Shown in pieces: positions 42,440 to 53,532 of a stretch of DNA of 64,000 nucleotides. The stretch comes from Paramyrothecium sp. XJ0827 (lineage: Eukaryota; Ascomycota; Sordariomycetes; Hypocreales; Stachybotryaceae). Both the position numbers and the translations under genes were made by a program. The stretch lies in assembly GCA_020881915.1 (NCBI GenBank), contig JAJFPB010000008.1, forward strand, positions 2,356,001 to 2,420,000, written 5' to 3'. Under the pieces are notes generated by a model. The model saw only the letters and a program-made list of their open reading frames with translations, was not told the origin of the DNA and searched no databases. Numbering within the stretch: position 1 is the stretch's first letter; the number at the start of each line of letters is the position of its first letter.

Positions 42440-43714
42440 TCACCATTTGGGAATGACAGCTGAGAAGTCTGGCTGAAATCGCTTCATGTAAGTTGTGTCA
42501 TCTCGTTTCGTCAAACCACATTCCAGGTACTGCTGATGGAGCTTTGCCAGCTTCTCCCTGTCCAGTTCGACACCCAGTCCTGGGGCTGTCGGCACTTCTA
42601 CTCCGCCATCCACCCATTTCAGCGCACCGTCCACGATGACGTCTTCTTCACGTCGCTTCCAAGGCCAGTGCGTGTCACAAGCATAATCCAAATTGAGGGT
42701 TGCCGACGCCAGATGTGTCATGGCAGCGAGCGAGATGCCCAAATGGCTGTTTGAGTGCATGGACAGTCGCATGCCCCATGTTGCGCAGATGGCTGCCAGT
42801 GTCTGTGACCTGCGAAGTCCGCCCCAGAAATGGTGATCTGATAGTATGACTTGCACTGCGTTCTGGAGGATTGACGGGGGCAAATGATAAAAGGCAACGA
42901 CAGCCATGTTGGTAGCCAAAGGCATTGTTGCGTCCTTGGCCACCGCAGCCATGCCCTCAATCTCTGGAGCCGGGTCTTCGAGATACTCAACAATGCCTTC
43001 TAGCTCCTTCGCCACCCACTTGGATGTTTCTACTGACCATGCAGCATTCGGGTCGAGCCTGAGAGGGTGGTTGGGGAAGGCTGCACGCAAAGCTTTAATG
43101 GCCGCCACCTCTTCTGTGGGAGGGAAAACGCCTCCTTTGAGCTTGATTGCTTTGAAGCCGTACTCGTCAATCATTTTTCGTGCTTGCTTCACCAAGCCAT
43201 CTGGATCAAGAGCAGCGCCAAACTCATCGTCTGGACTGCCCGGATGGCCTGCCCACTTATAGAAGAGGTACGCAGAGTACTGCACATTATCCCTGACTCG
43301 TCCTCCGAGCAGAGCACTCACAGGTACCCCTGCCAGTTTGCCTTGAATGTCCAGGCAACCGACTTCAAATGGGGAAAACACCTTGTCACTGACAGACGCT
43401 GTCGTGACCATGCCAGCCATGCCATCACCGCCCGTGGCAGTGTCGTCTTTTAGGCTGTCGACGCACAATTTGTATATGGCGTTTGTGTCGTACACCGAAA
43501 GACCCTTAAGCTTTTCGGCTACTTTCTCAAGGCGGGCAAGGTGGGTTGAATCACCGTATGATTCGCCGAGCCCATAAACATTCTGGTCGGTAACAATCTC
43601 AACAATGCTGCGCAGAGCGAATGGTTCATGTACACCGACGCTGTTCAGCAGAGGCATGTCATGGAAGGCCACCGGTGTAATAATGACATCTCTGATTCTG
43701 GCTTGCTGCGACAT
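42440..43714 (-). CDS. Glucarate-dehydratase-type enolase superfamily enzyme, 424 aa
   Basis: Single-exon gene, 424 aa from the ATG at 43714 (MSQQARIRDVIITPV); upstream in-frame codons lie over the TATA-like promoter. The active-site set of the glucarate dehydratase group is readable in order: KxK in IKLKGGVFPP, metal ligands Asp, Glu and Asn in LRLDPNAAW, EYLEDPAPE and PLATNMAVV, then SDHHFWGGL, and the catalytic His in MHSNSHLGIS, followed by DTHWPW and APGLGVELD. Members remove water from D-glucarate (or a related aldarate) to give a keto-deoxy acid, with Mg2+, in the cytosol. It is head-to-head with an MFS permease of the type that moves organic anions, which suggests coupled uptake and dehydration of an aldarate. 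The exact substrate isomer is not determined by these residues alone. Confidence 0.87.
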   Translation of the reverse strand: MSQQARIRDVIITPVAFHDMPLLNSVGVHEPFALRSIVEIVTDQNVYGLGESYGDSTHLARLEKVAEKLKGLSVYDTNAIYKLCVDSLKDDTATGGDGMAGMVTTASVSDKVFSPFEVGCLDIQGKLAGVPVSALLGGRVRDNVQYSAYLFYKWAGHPGSPDDEFGAALDPDGLVKQARKMIDEYGFKAIKLKGGVFPPTEEVAAIKALRAAFPNHPLRLDPNAAWSVETSKWVAKELEGIVEYLEDPAPEIEGMAAVAKDATMPLATNMAVVAFYHLPPSILQNAVQVILSDHHFWGGLRRSQTLAAICATWGMRLSMHSNSHLGISLAAMTHLASATLNLDYACDTHWPWKRREEDVIVDGALKWVDGGVEVPTAPGLGVELDREKLAKLHQQYLECGLTKRDDTTYMKRFQPDFSAVIPKW

Positions 43715-44292
43715 GATTCTTTGCTCGCTATCTCTGCTCGGTTCGCTTGCTCGATTTGTCCCTTCCCGCAGTGAGCACAAGCCCAATACTACCTATATAA
43801 GTCGGTACTCGGTCTAGGCTACGGGAAATACAACCTTGCCGGCACACCAGCCGCCTGTCTGCGGGGTCGGTAGGCGGCTTTCCTGTCCCCGTGACGATCT
43901 CACACCAGCGATCGACCGAGGCCTAGCCTCTCTAGCGAACCATTTCGCCGCACCATGCTTTTCCGTCAACTAGTGCAGGCTAGTCGACGGAGAACCGACA
44001 GTGGCCTGCATCAGACAGCCGCACACAAGTGCTCGTCGGGTTAATATCCGCTTCCGATCGTCAAGTGCCGTGGTAAAACCTGGGGTAGAAGAGGGGCTAA
44101 TGCCAATCCGTCTTGAAGTTGCTGTGCAAAGATGTCTATGTTGTTGGGTATAAATGGTTTGATCTGGTCCGTTATATCAATCATGCTTCATTGAACAAGA
44201 TCATAGATTGGTCTTGTCTCGATATTCATCTTACACAATCGACCTCTCCTTGTCAAGAAGAAAAAAAAGAACAAGAAGAAAAGGATATCACA
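43715..44292. promoter_or_regulatory. Divergent promoter of the dehydratase and MFS permease genes
   Basis: A 578-base gap with a TATA-like CTATATAAG at about 43793-43801, roughly 80 bases upstream of the dehydratase start, and an A/G-rich tract (about 44259-44285) immediately before the permease ATG. It likely coordinates both genes. Confidence 0.45.
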
Positions 44293-46072
44293 ATGGCGCC
44301 ACGAGATTCCACCGAGAAAGACGATACCGCCAGTATCGATCTCAAGCCAGACCACATTGAGGGCGGCAACAACGCCGACGCTTCCCGTCAACCCATCGAG
44401 ATTGGCAACTTCCGCGTCCTGGGAATCAGCCCCGAGGATGCCGAGTACTTCAAGAACTACCCGGAGGAGAAGAGAAAGAAAATCTTCCGCAAGGTGTGTT
44501 GACTTGTATGAGTGCACAATGACTCGACTGTGGGCTGACTTAACGATAGATCGACGTTCGACTTGTCCCGATGCTCGCGCTCCTCTACCTCATTTGCCAT
44601 ATCGATCGAGCCAACATTGGAAATGCCAAGATCGAGGGGATGGTTGAGGACTTGAAGATGACGGGTGTCCAATACAATACTGTTCTGTCCATCTGTAAGT
44701 GAAGCACTCTGATGCTGCCCGGTTCCCCAGCTAACAGCGAGGCAGTCTTCGTCCCTTACGTCCTGTTCGAAGTCCCCAGCAACATTATACTGAAGAAGTT
44801 CAAGCGACCTTCCTGGTATCTCGGAATTCTGACTATCAGCTGGGGCATCGTCATGACATGCACTGGGCTAGTTCAAAACTTTGCTGGTTTGATGACAACT
44901 CGTGTTCTTCTCGGTGTGTTTGAGTAAGTGAGAAATTCTTATCAGACGAAGTCTCATGCTAATAATTAAACAGGGCCGGCTTCTTCCCCGGTGCCATCTA
45001 CTTGTGTTCATACTGGTACATGCCCAAGGACTTGTCCACTCGAATTTCCTACTTTTACTGCGCCAGTGCCCTCTCCGGTGCCTTTTCTGGACTTCTGGCT
45101 GCAGCCATCGCCCAAATGGACGGAGCAGGCGGCCTTGAAGGCTGGCGATGGATTTTCCTACTGGAAGGACTTGCCACTGTTGTCATTGGTGTTGCGTGTT
45201 TCTTTTTCCTCATTGACACCCCGGCGCTGTCCACCCGCTGGCTTGAACCTGATGAGATCCGATACCTCGAGCTCTCCATGTTTGTTAAGCAGGGCGGACA
45301 GTTTCACGAAGAGTCCGGCTTCAAGCTGAGGGATCTTTGGATCGTGCTATCCAACTGGCGAGTCTACGTGCTTTCCTACTTCCTCGTCTGTCAATCCGCT
45401 CTGTCTTACGGTAAGTTGTCCTGCGATGTGCTTTAAACCCTAGCTGACGTTTTCTCAGGCACCAAGTTTACCCTGCCAACCATCACCAAGGCTATTGGGT
45501 TCAGCACAACCAACGCCCAGCTCACTTCTGCCCCGCCTTACGTTGCTGCTGCGGCCTCGGCAATTATCTTCGCAAAGATCTCGGACCGCTTCTTCTGGCG
45601 CATGCCCTTTGTTGCCATCCCATTGGGTATCGTTGCGATCTCATACGCTATCCTCATTGGATTAGACGGGGCCCTTGCTGAGAAGCGTGGTCCTGCTTAC
45701 TTCGCCATTGTGTTTGCTGTTATCGGGATCTATCCCATTCAAGCAGCCGCCGCTTCTTGGAACGCAAACAATATTGCACCCGCCTCGCGACGAGCAGTCG
45801 GCATTGCTCTGATGAACTGTGTGGGTAACGTGGGTGGCATTGTCGGCAGCTTCATGTACCTGGAAAAGGAGAAGCCCAAGTACCACACTGGCTTCGGCCT
45901 CAGTTTGGCATTTGGAGGAACTGGAATTATTGTTGCTTTTCTTCTTGAGTGGAGCTACAAGACTGCGAATGCCAGGAAGGCTAAAATCGCTGAGGAAGCC
46001 AAGGCCAAGTACACCGAGGAGGAGCTATTTGATATGGGAGACAGATCTCCATTGTTCAAGTACGTCCTGTAA
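44293..46072 (+). CDS. MFS permease, anion:cation symporter (Dal5/Tna1-like) family, 524 aa
   Basis: Five exons: 44293-44493, 44550-44694, 44746-44923, 44974-45410, 45459-46072 with introns 48-56 bases, giving 524 aa and about 12 transmembrane helices. TM1 carries LALLYLICHIDRANIGNAKI, the DRANIGNA signature of the anion:cation symporter family; VPYVLFEVPSNIILKK and LLGVFEAGFFPGAIYL are other family marks, and NWRVYVLSYFL starts the second half. The N- and C-termini are hydrophilic and cytosolic. This family takes up small organic anions such as allantoate, nicotinate, tartrate or hexuronate/aldarate with protons. The divergent glucarate-dehydratase-type gene makes an aldarate or sugar acid the best guess. 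Confidence 0.9.
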
Positions 46073-46537
46073 ATGTTCCACTCAGTTAGTTTGAGCTGGT
46101 ATCAGCCACGAGTTTGCTACTACCGAAGAGACTGTTTCTGAGAAGCGCATCATATCCTATGGCAATATATCTAGGCTATAAACATCAATAATAATCGGGT
46201 TAACTGCGTTCTAATTGAACACAATAGATTGCAATCTTTAACTTTACTTAGAAAAGGCTGTCTGTCGCTTCACATGGCCTCACTACCAGAAATCCTACAG
46301 ATTTGCTTCCAAAAGGCTTCGAACAGTCCATTTTATTACAGCTTAGATCGTATGCTAATTGGCAACACACGATGTAAAGAAACTTGTCATCCTAGAGTCT
46401 CTAGATCCTGGGTGGAATTATGGTCTACCAGAAGTGGCTATTGTCTTTGTACGGTCTGACGAGTTATAACATGGTAGTGATACACCTCAATTATCCATAA
46501 GGAAAGACATGTATCCAGATCGCTATGTACTTGGTGT
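46073..46537. other. Intergenic, no gene seen
   Basis: About 465 bases between convergent genes; 3' flanks only. Confidence 0.5.
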
Positions 46538-47573
46538 TCAGCGCAGATATGTCGGCGCATCCCCTCTCGCCCTGTCCCATGCCTTGTCCAGTGTCTCAAT
46601 GACCTCGTCCGGAAGCGGCCCTTTCTCACATGCTTCTACGTTCTGCTCCAGCTGCTTGTACGAGCTGATGCCAATAATCAACCCATCATTGCCGCCTTTG
46701 CTCCGCGATCGCAGCTTACTGTGGTGGATGCACCACCGCAGACCGACCTCGATCAGCGGTATGTTGTGCTTCTTTGCCACAGGCTCGATGATGGCCAGAG
46801 CGTCCATCGTTGACTGTTTGAAGTATCGGCTCATGTACATCTTGCCCAGAGCTGAAGAATCGCTGAATCGGCCCTCAGCTGGCTGTTCAAGACTCGTGTA
46901 CTTGCCTGAGAACAGGCCAGCGGCAAGGGGGTTGTAGATGATGAGGTCGATGCCGAACTTGCGTAAACAAGGCTCCAGCTCTAACTCGAGCGCGCGTGCT
47001 GTGCTACGTTAGCGCCAATCCCAGTGATTGGTTCTGAAATGAAGCCGACTCACTGATGGCGTTGTACATTCCCTGGTAGACGGTCGGCTTCACGAACCCT
47101 CTCCTCTCACAAATGCCCACAATCTCAGCCACCTCCCATGCCGGGTAATTGCTCAGACCTAGTCGCTTGAACTTGCCGGCGCGGTACATCTTGTCCACTG
47201 CTTCGAGTGTCTCTTCGTAGCTCACTGAGCGGTCTGGGGCATGTAGGTAGAAAATGTCCGCAGCTTCAACACCCAGCTTCGACAGGCTGACGTCCCAGGC
47301 TGGAGGTAGTTTCTCCGCACTATGGGCACCCGGCTGAGTGGGCATGATTTTCGATGCAATTGAAAAGCCTCGCTCTTTGAAACCCGCTTCTTTGGTGAAG
47401 CCCTCCTGCTTGCCTCCAACATACGCTGCCGCTGTATCAAGCTCATTGTAGCCTTTTGATTCCAAGTAGTCTAAACACTTCTTGAACTCGTCGAGGGATG
47501 TGATACGGGCGCCAGCGTCAGCATCGGGGCCGATGGTCATCGTCCCCAGAATCAAACGGTTTTGGGACGCCAT
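46538..47573 (-). CDS. Aldo-keto reductase, AKR7 (aflatoxin-aldehyde reductase-like) type, 326 aa
   Basis: Two exons, 47573-47054 and 46998-46538, with a 55-base intron whose acceptor lies at CACAG; the joined peptide GMYNAITRALELELEPCLRKFG matches the AKR7 block and settles the splice. The catalytic tetrad is visible: Asp46 and Tyr51 in NELDTAAAYVGG, Lys75 in IASKIM, and His111 in FYLHAPD. GIDLIIYNPLAAG and IIGISSYKQLEQN complete the NADPH-binding C-terminal part. Such enzymes reduce aldehydes and dialdehydes, for example succinic semialdehyde and toxic carbonyls, in the cytosol. No neighbour points to a pathway. Confidence 0.92.
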
Positions 47574-47673
47574 TTTCTCAGTTTCACTTTTCCTCGTGAT
47601 ACTGCGCTCGGTCGTAAATTTGATTGTGTAGCTGAAGGAGTCTATGGCGAAATCTAATTGAGGGTTTTGCATT

Positions 47674-47997
47674 TTAATTGATTTCATCCTCAGTTACAAC
47701 TGTCCGTAGGTTAGCGTCCAGCGACCTCCGTCTCGGCTTTCTTCCCGACAGCGTCTCCGCATCTCCGAGAAGTGGGCTTTTGGTTGGCTTGACACTAGCG
47801 CAAGACGATGTGGGGAAACTCGACGAACACTTGCTCGCCGTTTTTGAGGATGAGGCACAAGCGGGATCACTTGAGACCATTACTTTGTCAAGCGAGGTAC
47901 TGATAACAGAGCGGTCCTTGATCTGGCCACTGGAATTCTGGCAAGCGGTTGTATTTCGAGACGTTTCTGGGTCTTTTACGGTGCCTGGCGTTTTCAT
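47674..47997 (-). CDS. Possible small Ser/Lys-rich protein, 107 aa
   Basis: An ATG-started frame of 107 codons with a Ser/Thr/Lys-rich composition (CSSSFPTSSCASVKPTKS) and no motif, signal peptide or membrane segment. It lies 100 bases upstream of the aldo-keto reductase on the same strand, so it may instead be part of that gene's promoter or leader. The evidence for translation is weak. Confidence 0.2.
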   Translation of the reverse strand: MKTPGTVKDPETSRNTTACQNSSGQIKDRSVISTSLDKVMVSSDPACASSSKTASKCSSSFPTSSCASVKPTKSPLLGDAETLSGRKPRRRSLDANLRTVVTEDEIN

Positions 47998-48212
47998 TCA
48001 GAAACCTTGGCCTACTCTTAGTCCATATTAGTGGGGTACTACTAACGTAGTCACGCCTAGCATTGTAAAGGCTGTTTTTCGGAAGGAAAACATCTCATGC
48101 ATCCACAATCTCGACTTGATTCATTATCATAAGCTGCCAGCTGTTTCGCTTGATTCATTCTTATTCTCCCCGGAACCCTAATCCCCGTGCATGGCCCAGC
48201 TCAGCCCCCCAA

Positions 48213-51200
48213 TCATTTAAAAGTCCATCCGCCGCCGTGGGTGGCGTTGTGTATCCTCTCCTTCAGATTGAGTCCTAGATTCGATTTTGAGGCTTTTGCT
48301 TTGGGACTGGTGACGTAGACGGGGCCAAAGGCATCAAGTGATGGGACATGAGAGCCATTTGCATCGGCCCTAGGTGACTTTGGTCCGGATACCCAAATTC
48401 CAACACACCCACTCACTGCCTGACCCGTAGGGTTTGAGTCGGGGAAGCTCCAATGAGTTTTCTTCCATTGCGTCTCCCCCAGGATCTTGGGAGGCTTGGC
48501 CCCGGGTACCATGACATATGACTCTACTTCATAATCGTCCCTGTTGTCCGGCATTGCTCGGCAAACTTGGCCGGCCGTGGTGTGCAACTGTGAGAGTCAG
48601 AACAAATGAACTCGCTGGTGGTTGGAAAAACATACCTCGACACCATAGTTGCCGTCAGTGATACGTCGGGCGACTAGCAGCGAGATCCTCTCTTCAGGAT
48701 GCTGATCCAAGTCCAAAGTATATGCGTCGCCAGTCAAGAGTCCGAATTTTTTCACGAAATCCTCGTCATAGGTGCACTTAAAGCCACGCACACCGTCGGT
48801 TACGGTGTCGTACACAATCTCAATCTTTTTCAAGCGAACTAGCTTTCCACTCGAAGGACTTCTTTCCTGCCACAGAAAAATCTCGCTGGAGTGATAGTAT
48901 CGGCGCATAGCTCCATAAATGCCACTCTTGTTCAAGGGGTTCATTGGTTCTGGATCCGAGTTATCGTAGGTTAGAAATTTTCGTGTCGTCCTTGTAGATA
49001 GACAAGGATGCCGTATGCTATATACTGCATCGCATAGGAGGAGATGGCCGGATCCAAGCAATGATGATGGCTCGAAGCTCACTTGGACATCATCCGCCAC
49101 GAGGTTAGACGCCCATATAATAGTTCCCTGAAGCGATCTTAGTTGACGGTCAAGGATCTAAGGGTAGTGACGCCTACTAATTGTTCATATGGCGTAGCGG
49201 TGTACGCAACATAAGTCTCCTTCTCCCCTCGCCTCTCTGTAGAACCGCGATAGAACTCATGCTTTCTACCTAAAGATGTCTGGAACCTCAGGCCTGTCAC
49301 CTGTATCCCCTTCCAGGCTAGTTGGACTTCGTGCCAGGCCGAGGCTCCGAAGGTTTTAGTGCTCTCTGTTCCACTTATGATTAGCCCAACAAGATTTTCG
49401 CTTGCCTCAAGCATGAAGGATCCGATTTCATCCATCCATTGTCCAACAATCGTGTCGTTTCGTCCATCAAAATACTCGAGCCAGAGGCCGCTTATATGCT
49501 TATTGTTGCAGGAACGGCCTGGTCTTCCGCTGCTTATACGAACACATCGAACTCCAGATAGAGAAGCTGCGCCAATCGATGATCCTGTTTTGCGCGTCAT
49601 CCAGGCCGCGTGATCTGTGTCATGCCCTGTGATCTTGATATTACGAATCGCCGCTGTAGCTGGAGCACTGCTCTGTAGTAGTGGCTTTGAAATTCCAGGG
49701 AAAATACCACTAAAACACCACAGCGGGGCCTATTATGGTCAGAGAAGATTGAAAGCCGCGGATATCAGACTCACAGCTAGTCGTAGGACGAGGGAAGTAG
49801 GATAGTGTCCTTGAGGAATAATGACAGTTGTTCGCTCAATGTCCTCGAAACCTTTCCGATCATATCCCTGAAACGTGTGGTGCCGATTAAATTGGGTAGT
49901 TACCTGCTGGTCAGCCCTCATACAGCGATTTTGTAGCGCAGGCTTACCTTGATACTGATAATACATCGATAACCTGTGTGTGGAGACTCTGACGTTCGGT
50001 ATTCCAGCCCGGTGATCCGCTCACCGTCAGGGCCATTTATGAGGAACGACTGCTCCACGCAGGGGACCGTTTGTCCTAGCTGATGGGTTGTTGTTCTCGA
50101 GCCATAAAGAACCTCTGAGCCATCATTGTAGAAGAAGGAAATGCCATAAAAGCCTGCTGCGCCATCCATGAAAACAGCCAATCTAACGAGTGAGGTCAGT
50201 CGCTCGCCATTCTCCCCTCCGAATGCCATGTAATAATGAAGCGAGAGGCTGTCAAGCATTGGAGGTATGTCGATAAGGTCGAAATTTTTATCCGACGGTC
50301 GATGTAGGACACCCCATAGTGTTGGTGGTAATGACAAGGATTCGGGAGCTGAGGAATCGATCAACTGAATAGATAAGGCTTTGAACCACTGCCCAACGGT
50401 TAGTCCATGACCGTGCCACAATGAGTGCTCTCTTACATCAAACTCCAAGACTATACCATTCAGGCTTCCTTGAGGTTTTAGTGAAGCAACCGCAGTGTAG
50501 CACCCTTGCGATGTCGTCTCGCCAGCTGCCATCACACTAATCTGGCCCTCAGCGTCTTGAATAAAGAACTCAAAGCCATGAATACCATCCAGCGCCATGT
50601 AGACGTCCATCCGGACAATAGAAGAGTGTGGCCTCACGTGTATCGTGCTCGTGTCTCTTAAATTTTGCACACCCACTTTTTGGGCTTGATAGGACGACAT
50701 ATCCTGATCTGATAGTCGTAGTCCACACACATAGGTGCGAGCTTCAAAAGGCATGTGAAAGACCTGGATCGTGCCGCCATTGACCAAGTTATGGAAGCTT
50801 AGCCTTTTAGCGTGATACACTTTTGCACCAAATTGTAGCAATCCGTCAACCTCTGGAAAACTAAAGCAAGATATCTTCTGGCCAAGTCTTTCGCCGCTAT
50901 TGAAAGGGGTCTCAGCTGGCTCCCATGCCCAGGCTATTTCGTCAGATTGCATAACAGTGGCCAGCGTCTGAGCAAATGGCTCCAAGCAAGACCAAATGCG
51001 GCGTCTGTTCTGCAAACCCTTATCTCCTCTAATTCCACTCAGGAGCCGTCTGTAGTGTCGATATAGTCGGAAGCAGTCAGTGGTGGATTTTGGTACCTCG
51101 TTAATGTCGATGAAGGCCATTTCTCCCTCGGGAGAAAATCTCTGTTTCCAGAATGAAGGGGGAAGCATAAATGGAGCTGTGTGAATCGCGACCCAACGAG

Positions 51201-51933
51201 AGACAAGACGAATGTGGCAAATTTCTCTTGGACTCAAAAGTGGATATATGCAACACAATATCTCATAAGGCAACCTACGAAACGGGTCGCGAGACGAACT
51301 GAGCCATTGTATCGTATTTTCAGGCGGCAAGGAAGAGTCGGTGTTCTTCAAATCTTTCAACGGCTGCCCTTGTCTGGGATAAGCTATTCCAATGTCTAAT
51401 CTGATTATCGAACGCTTCCGCTCGTTCAAAGCGCCAAAGTAACCGTTCTGGGTGATCAAACCTCCTCGAGGGGAGTAGGGCAATGCGGAAAGCAGCCAGT
51501 ACAGCCATTGGGCACACACTTCAGGTGATGGGCGGGACCCATTGAGATTGGCAATCCGTTTTAACAAGAGCTGCCAGCATAACTCATGGACACCGTATGT
51601 TGATTCACCCCTGCTCCGTATGGACAGCTCATACTGTCGAGGAAAGATGTCCCAATTGTGAAATGGGATTAGAAAGCGGCCACCGTTCAAAACACGCAAG
51701 CGGGTCAGAGGTCCGATGAATGGCTGATTGGTCGACTTGTCTCCACGAACTACTGACTGTCAACAAGGGGAGATGGAGTCGGGTCTTTTGCACCTACTTC
51801 CGCGGGCATATCGACTCCAGTCCCTGTGCTCTCTGTCTGCGGTCGGCCCAGCAACCCACGCCTTGCCGAAAGATCCACCGCAGAGCGAGCATAAGGGCGC
51901 GAGGTCGTAAGTTGAGACATTGATATCGTCCAT
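48213..51933 (-). CDS. Large F-box protein (fungal hypothetical, DUF7600-like), about 1147 aa
   Basis: Six exons are proposed: 51933-51798, 51752-49948, 49903-49775, 49684-49178, 49127-48636, 48587-48213, introns of about 44-90 bases. The N-terminus has a Cys pair in LAPLCSLCGGSFGKAWV and HRDWSRYARG, continuing across intron 1 to FIGPLTRLRVLNGGRFLIPFHN. An F-box-like helix set is at FRRLPYEILCCIYPLLSPREICHIRLVSRWV, followed by WKQRFSPEGEMAFI. The remaining ~800 residues contain two or three similar beta-rich blocks with LTSLVRLAVFMDGAAGFYGI and GLEYRTSESPHTG, resembling jacalin-like sugar-binding folds. The acceptor of intron 3 is uncertain (TTCAAAG was chosen to keep frame), and intron 1 has two acceptors. 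Function is unknown; an SCF substrate receptor is plausible. Confidence 0.65.
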
Positions 51934-53532
51934 GCTTGACAATAGACATGGGTTTGCTGACAGGTCTAAGGCACAACAGGAAAGCGTGTCTCCGCGAAGT
52001 TGCGAGGGCTCGGCGGTGTGGCGCAGCCCCTGATTTCTGCCTGATCCACTGCTATTAATAGAATTGTTGTGGATGCACGCGAGAGAGATGCAACCAACCA
52101 CTAGCCACACTTGATGTTGGTACTGGAACAGCAGGAGAAACAGGGATACTGGAATTATCAAGTGTCTTTCCCAGGTGATTTTCCTGGCTATTGACGAGAT
52201 CAAGTTGGAAGACGGTATATGTGAATACTTACAATGAGTTGCTGTTCTTATTCCAGGATAGACAAGGCAGCATATTCATGAGTCAGACGATTGTTAAGAC
52301 TGCAAAAGACATGCAAAACTATAGACTATGTGGCATCTAGGGTAAATGCGAGCTTTGGTTAAATGTAAGGGCTGCCAAACACCCTCTCAAAGTAGTAGAA
52401 TCGGGCCAGAGTACTCAGTTTTCGTAGTAATTTAAACGCTATAGTAGTTACAGCATGCTCAAAGGGCTTTCGTCATAGCATTCAGCCATAGATTAAGGAC
52501 CAAAATTTGTCATTGTTAAACTTGCGCACTTCCTCTTCGGACTGATCCACCACACAGCTAAGTCTTGAAGCATTCATCGCAATCAAAGACGACAAGCCTG
52601 CTGCTTTCCAACACCTGAGAGCATTAGGATCAAGAGCAGTCAATCCACGTAAGGGAAGTCAATCCTGCTGAACTTTCGTTTGTAACCTACCCCGAGCCGA
52701 CCTGAGCATGCCATTGTTGCAAAACGTGGTGGTCCTTAATAACCATCTGACCCTCCCACAGCTTGGGATAAAACTACCAGCCCCTTGAAGGTCAATACCG
52801 CATTGACAAGAACAGAAAATCAGAGGTATTAGAATTCGGAGATTAGTTTACATTATTTGATCCCATAGCGCTCTTCACTCAGCTCTAGCAACCCGACGAC
52901 TGCATGAGACGACGTGTCGGAATTATGAAGGTTCACCAAAACAATGCAGAGAACTGTCATTACTCAAGCCTTATGAAATCCCATGTGTCAATTCACGAGC
53001 ATGCGCTCCAGGTCGGTCGAATCAGTTTCAGATTATCTTATTAGTATGTTCGATATTGGGTTCAAAAGATCCAGAGGCATCGTAAGGCTTCTAAACAACC
53101 CTTGATCATGGCGCCATTACAGACTTGAACCCTGCACCCGAGCTATCCTGTTTACTATTTGGCAATTGCCAGATTGATACCACAGGAACAGATGGCTGTG
53201 CACTATCGATGCAACCAACTGCCCAAATAATCGGATCCGCCGGGCCAAGACATGGCCTGCGGGGGAACGGATCGGCAACCTTCGGCAATTGGGTATGCCA
53301 TGAAGTCAGTGCTCCAAGAAAACAGGAATGCAACAGTCATAAGTTATACGCGGGGTAGAAGGCTTGCCCCGCTCGTCGTCATTATAAGATTCTTGACTCG
53401 AGAGTTTCACTCCATTTCTCACACATTCTGGTATTCACATCATCCTACCCTAGATACCAATTCTTCTGCGTCATCAGTATAATCACAATCATCAACAGAC
53501 CAGCTCAATTCGAACCTTTTGCAAACTCGGCC
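51934..53532. other. Gene-poor region, nothing recognised
   Basis: About 1.6 kb without a credible coding sequence, RNA gene or repeat on either strand. Short frames (for example 53125-53358) overlap on both strands and carry no motif. The final 150 bases before 53533 probably form the dehydrogenase promoter and leader. Confidence 0.5.

Noticed and set aside
53101..53180. tRNA-like GGGTTCAAGTCT on the minus strand
   Set aside because: The T-loop-like string is not flanked by a pairing stem, and no D-arm, anticodon arm or acceptor stem can be folded around it.
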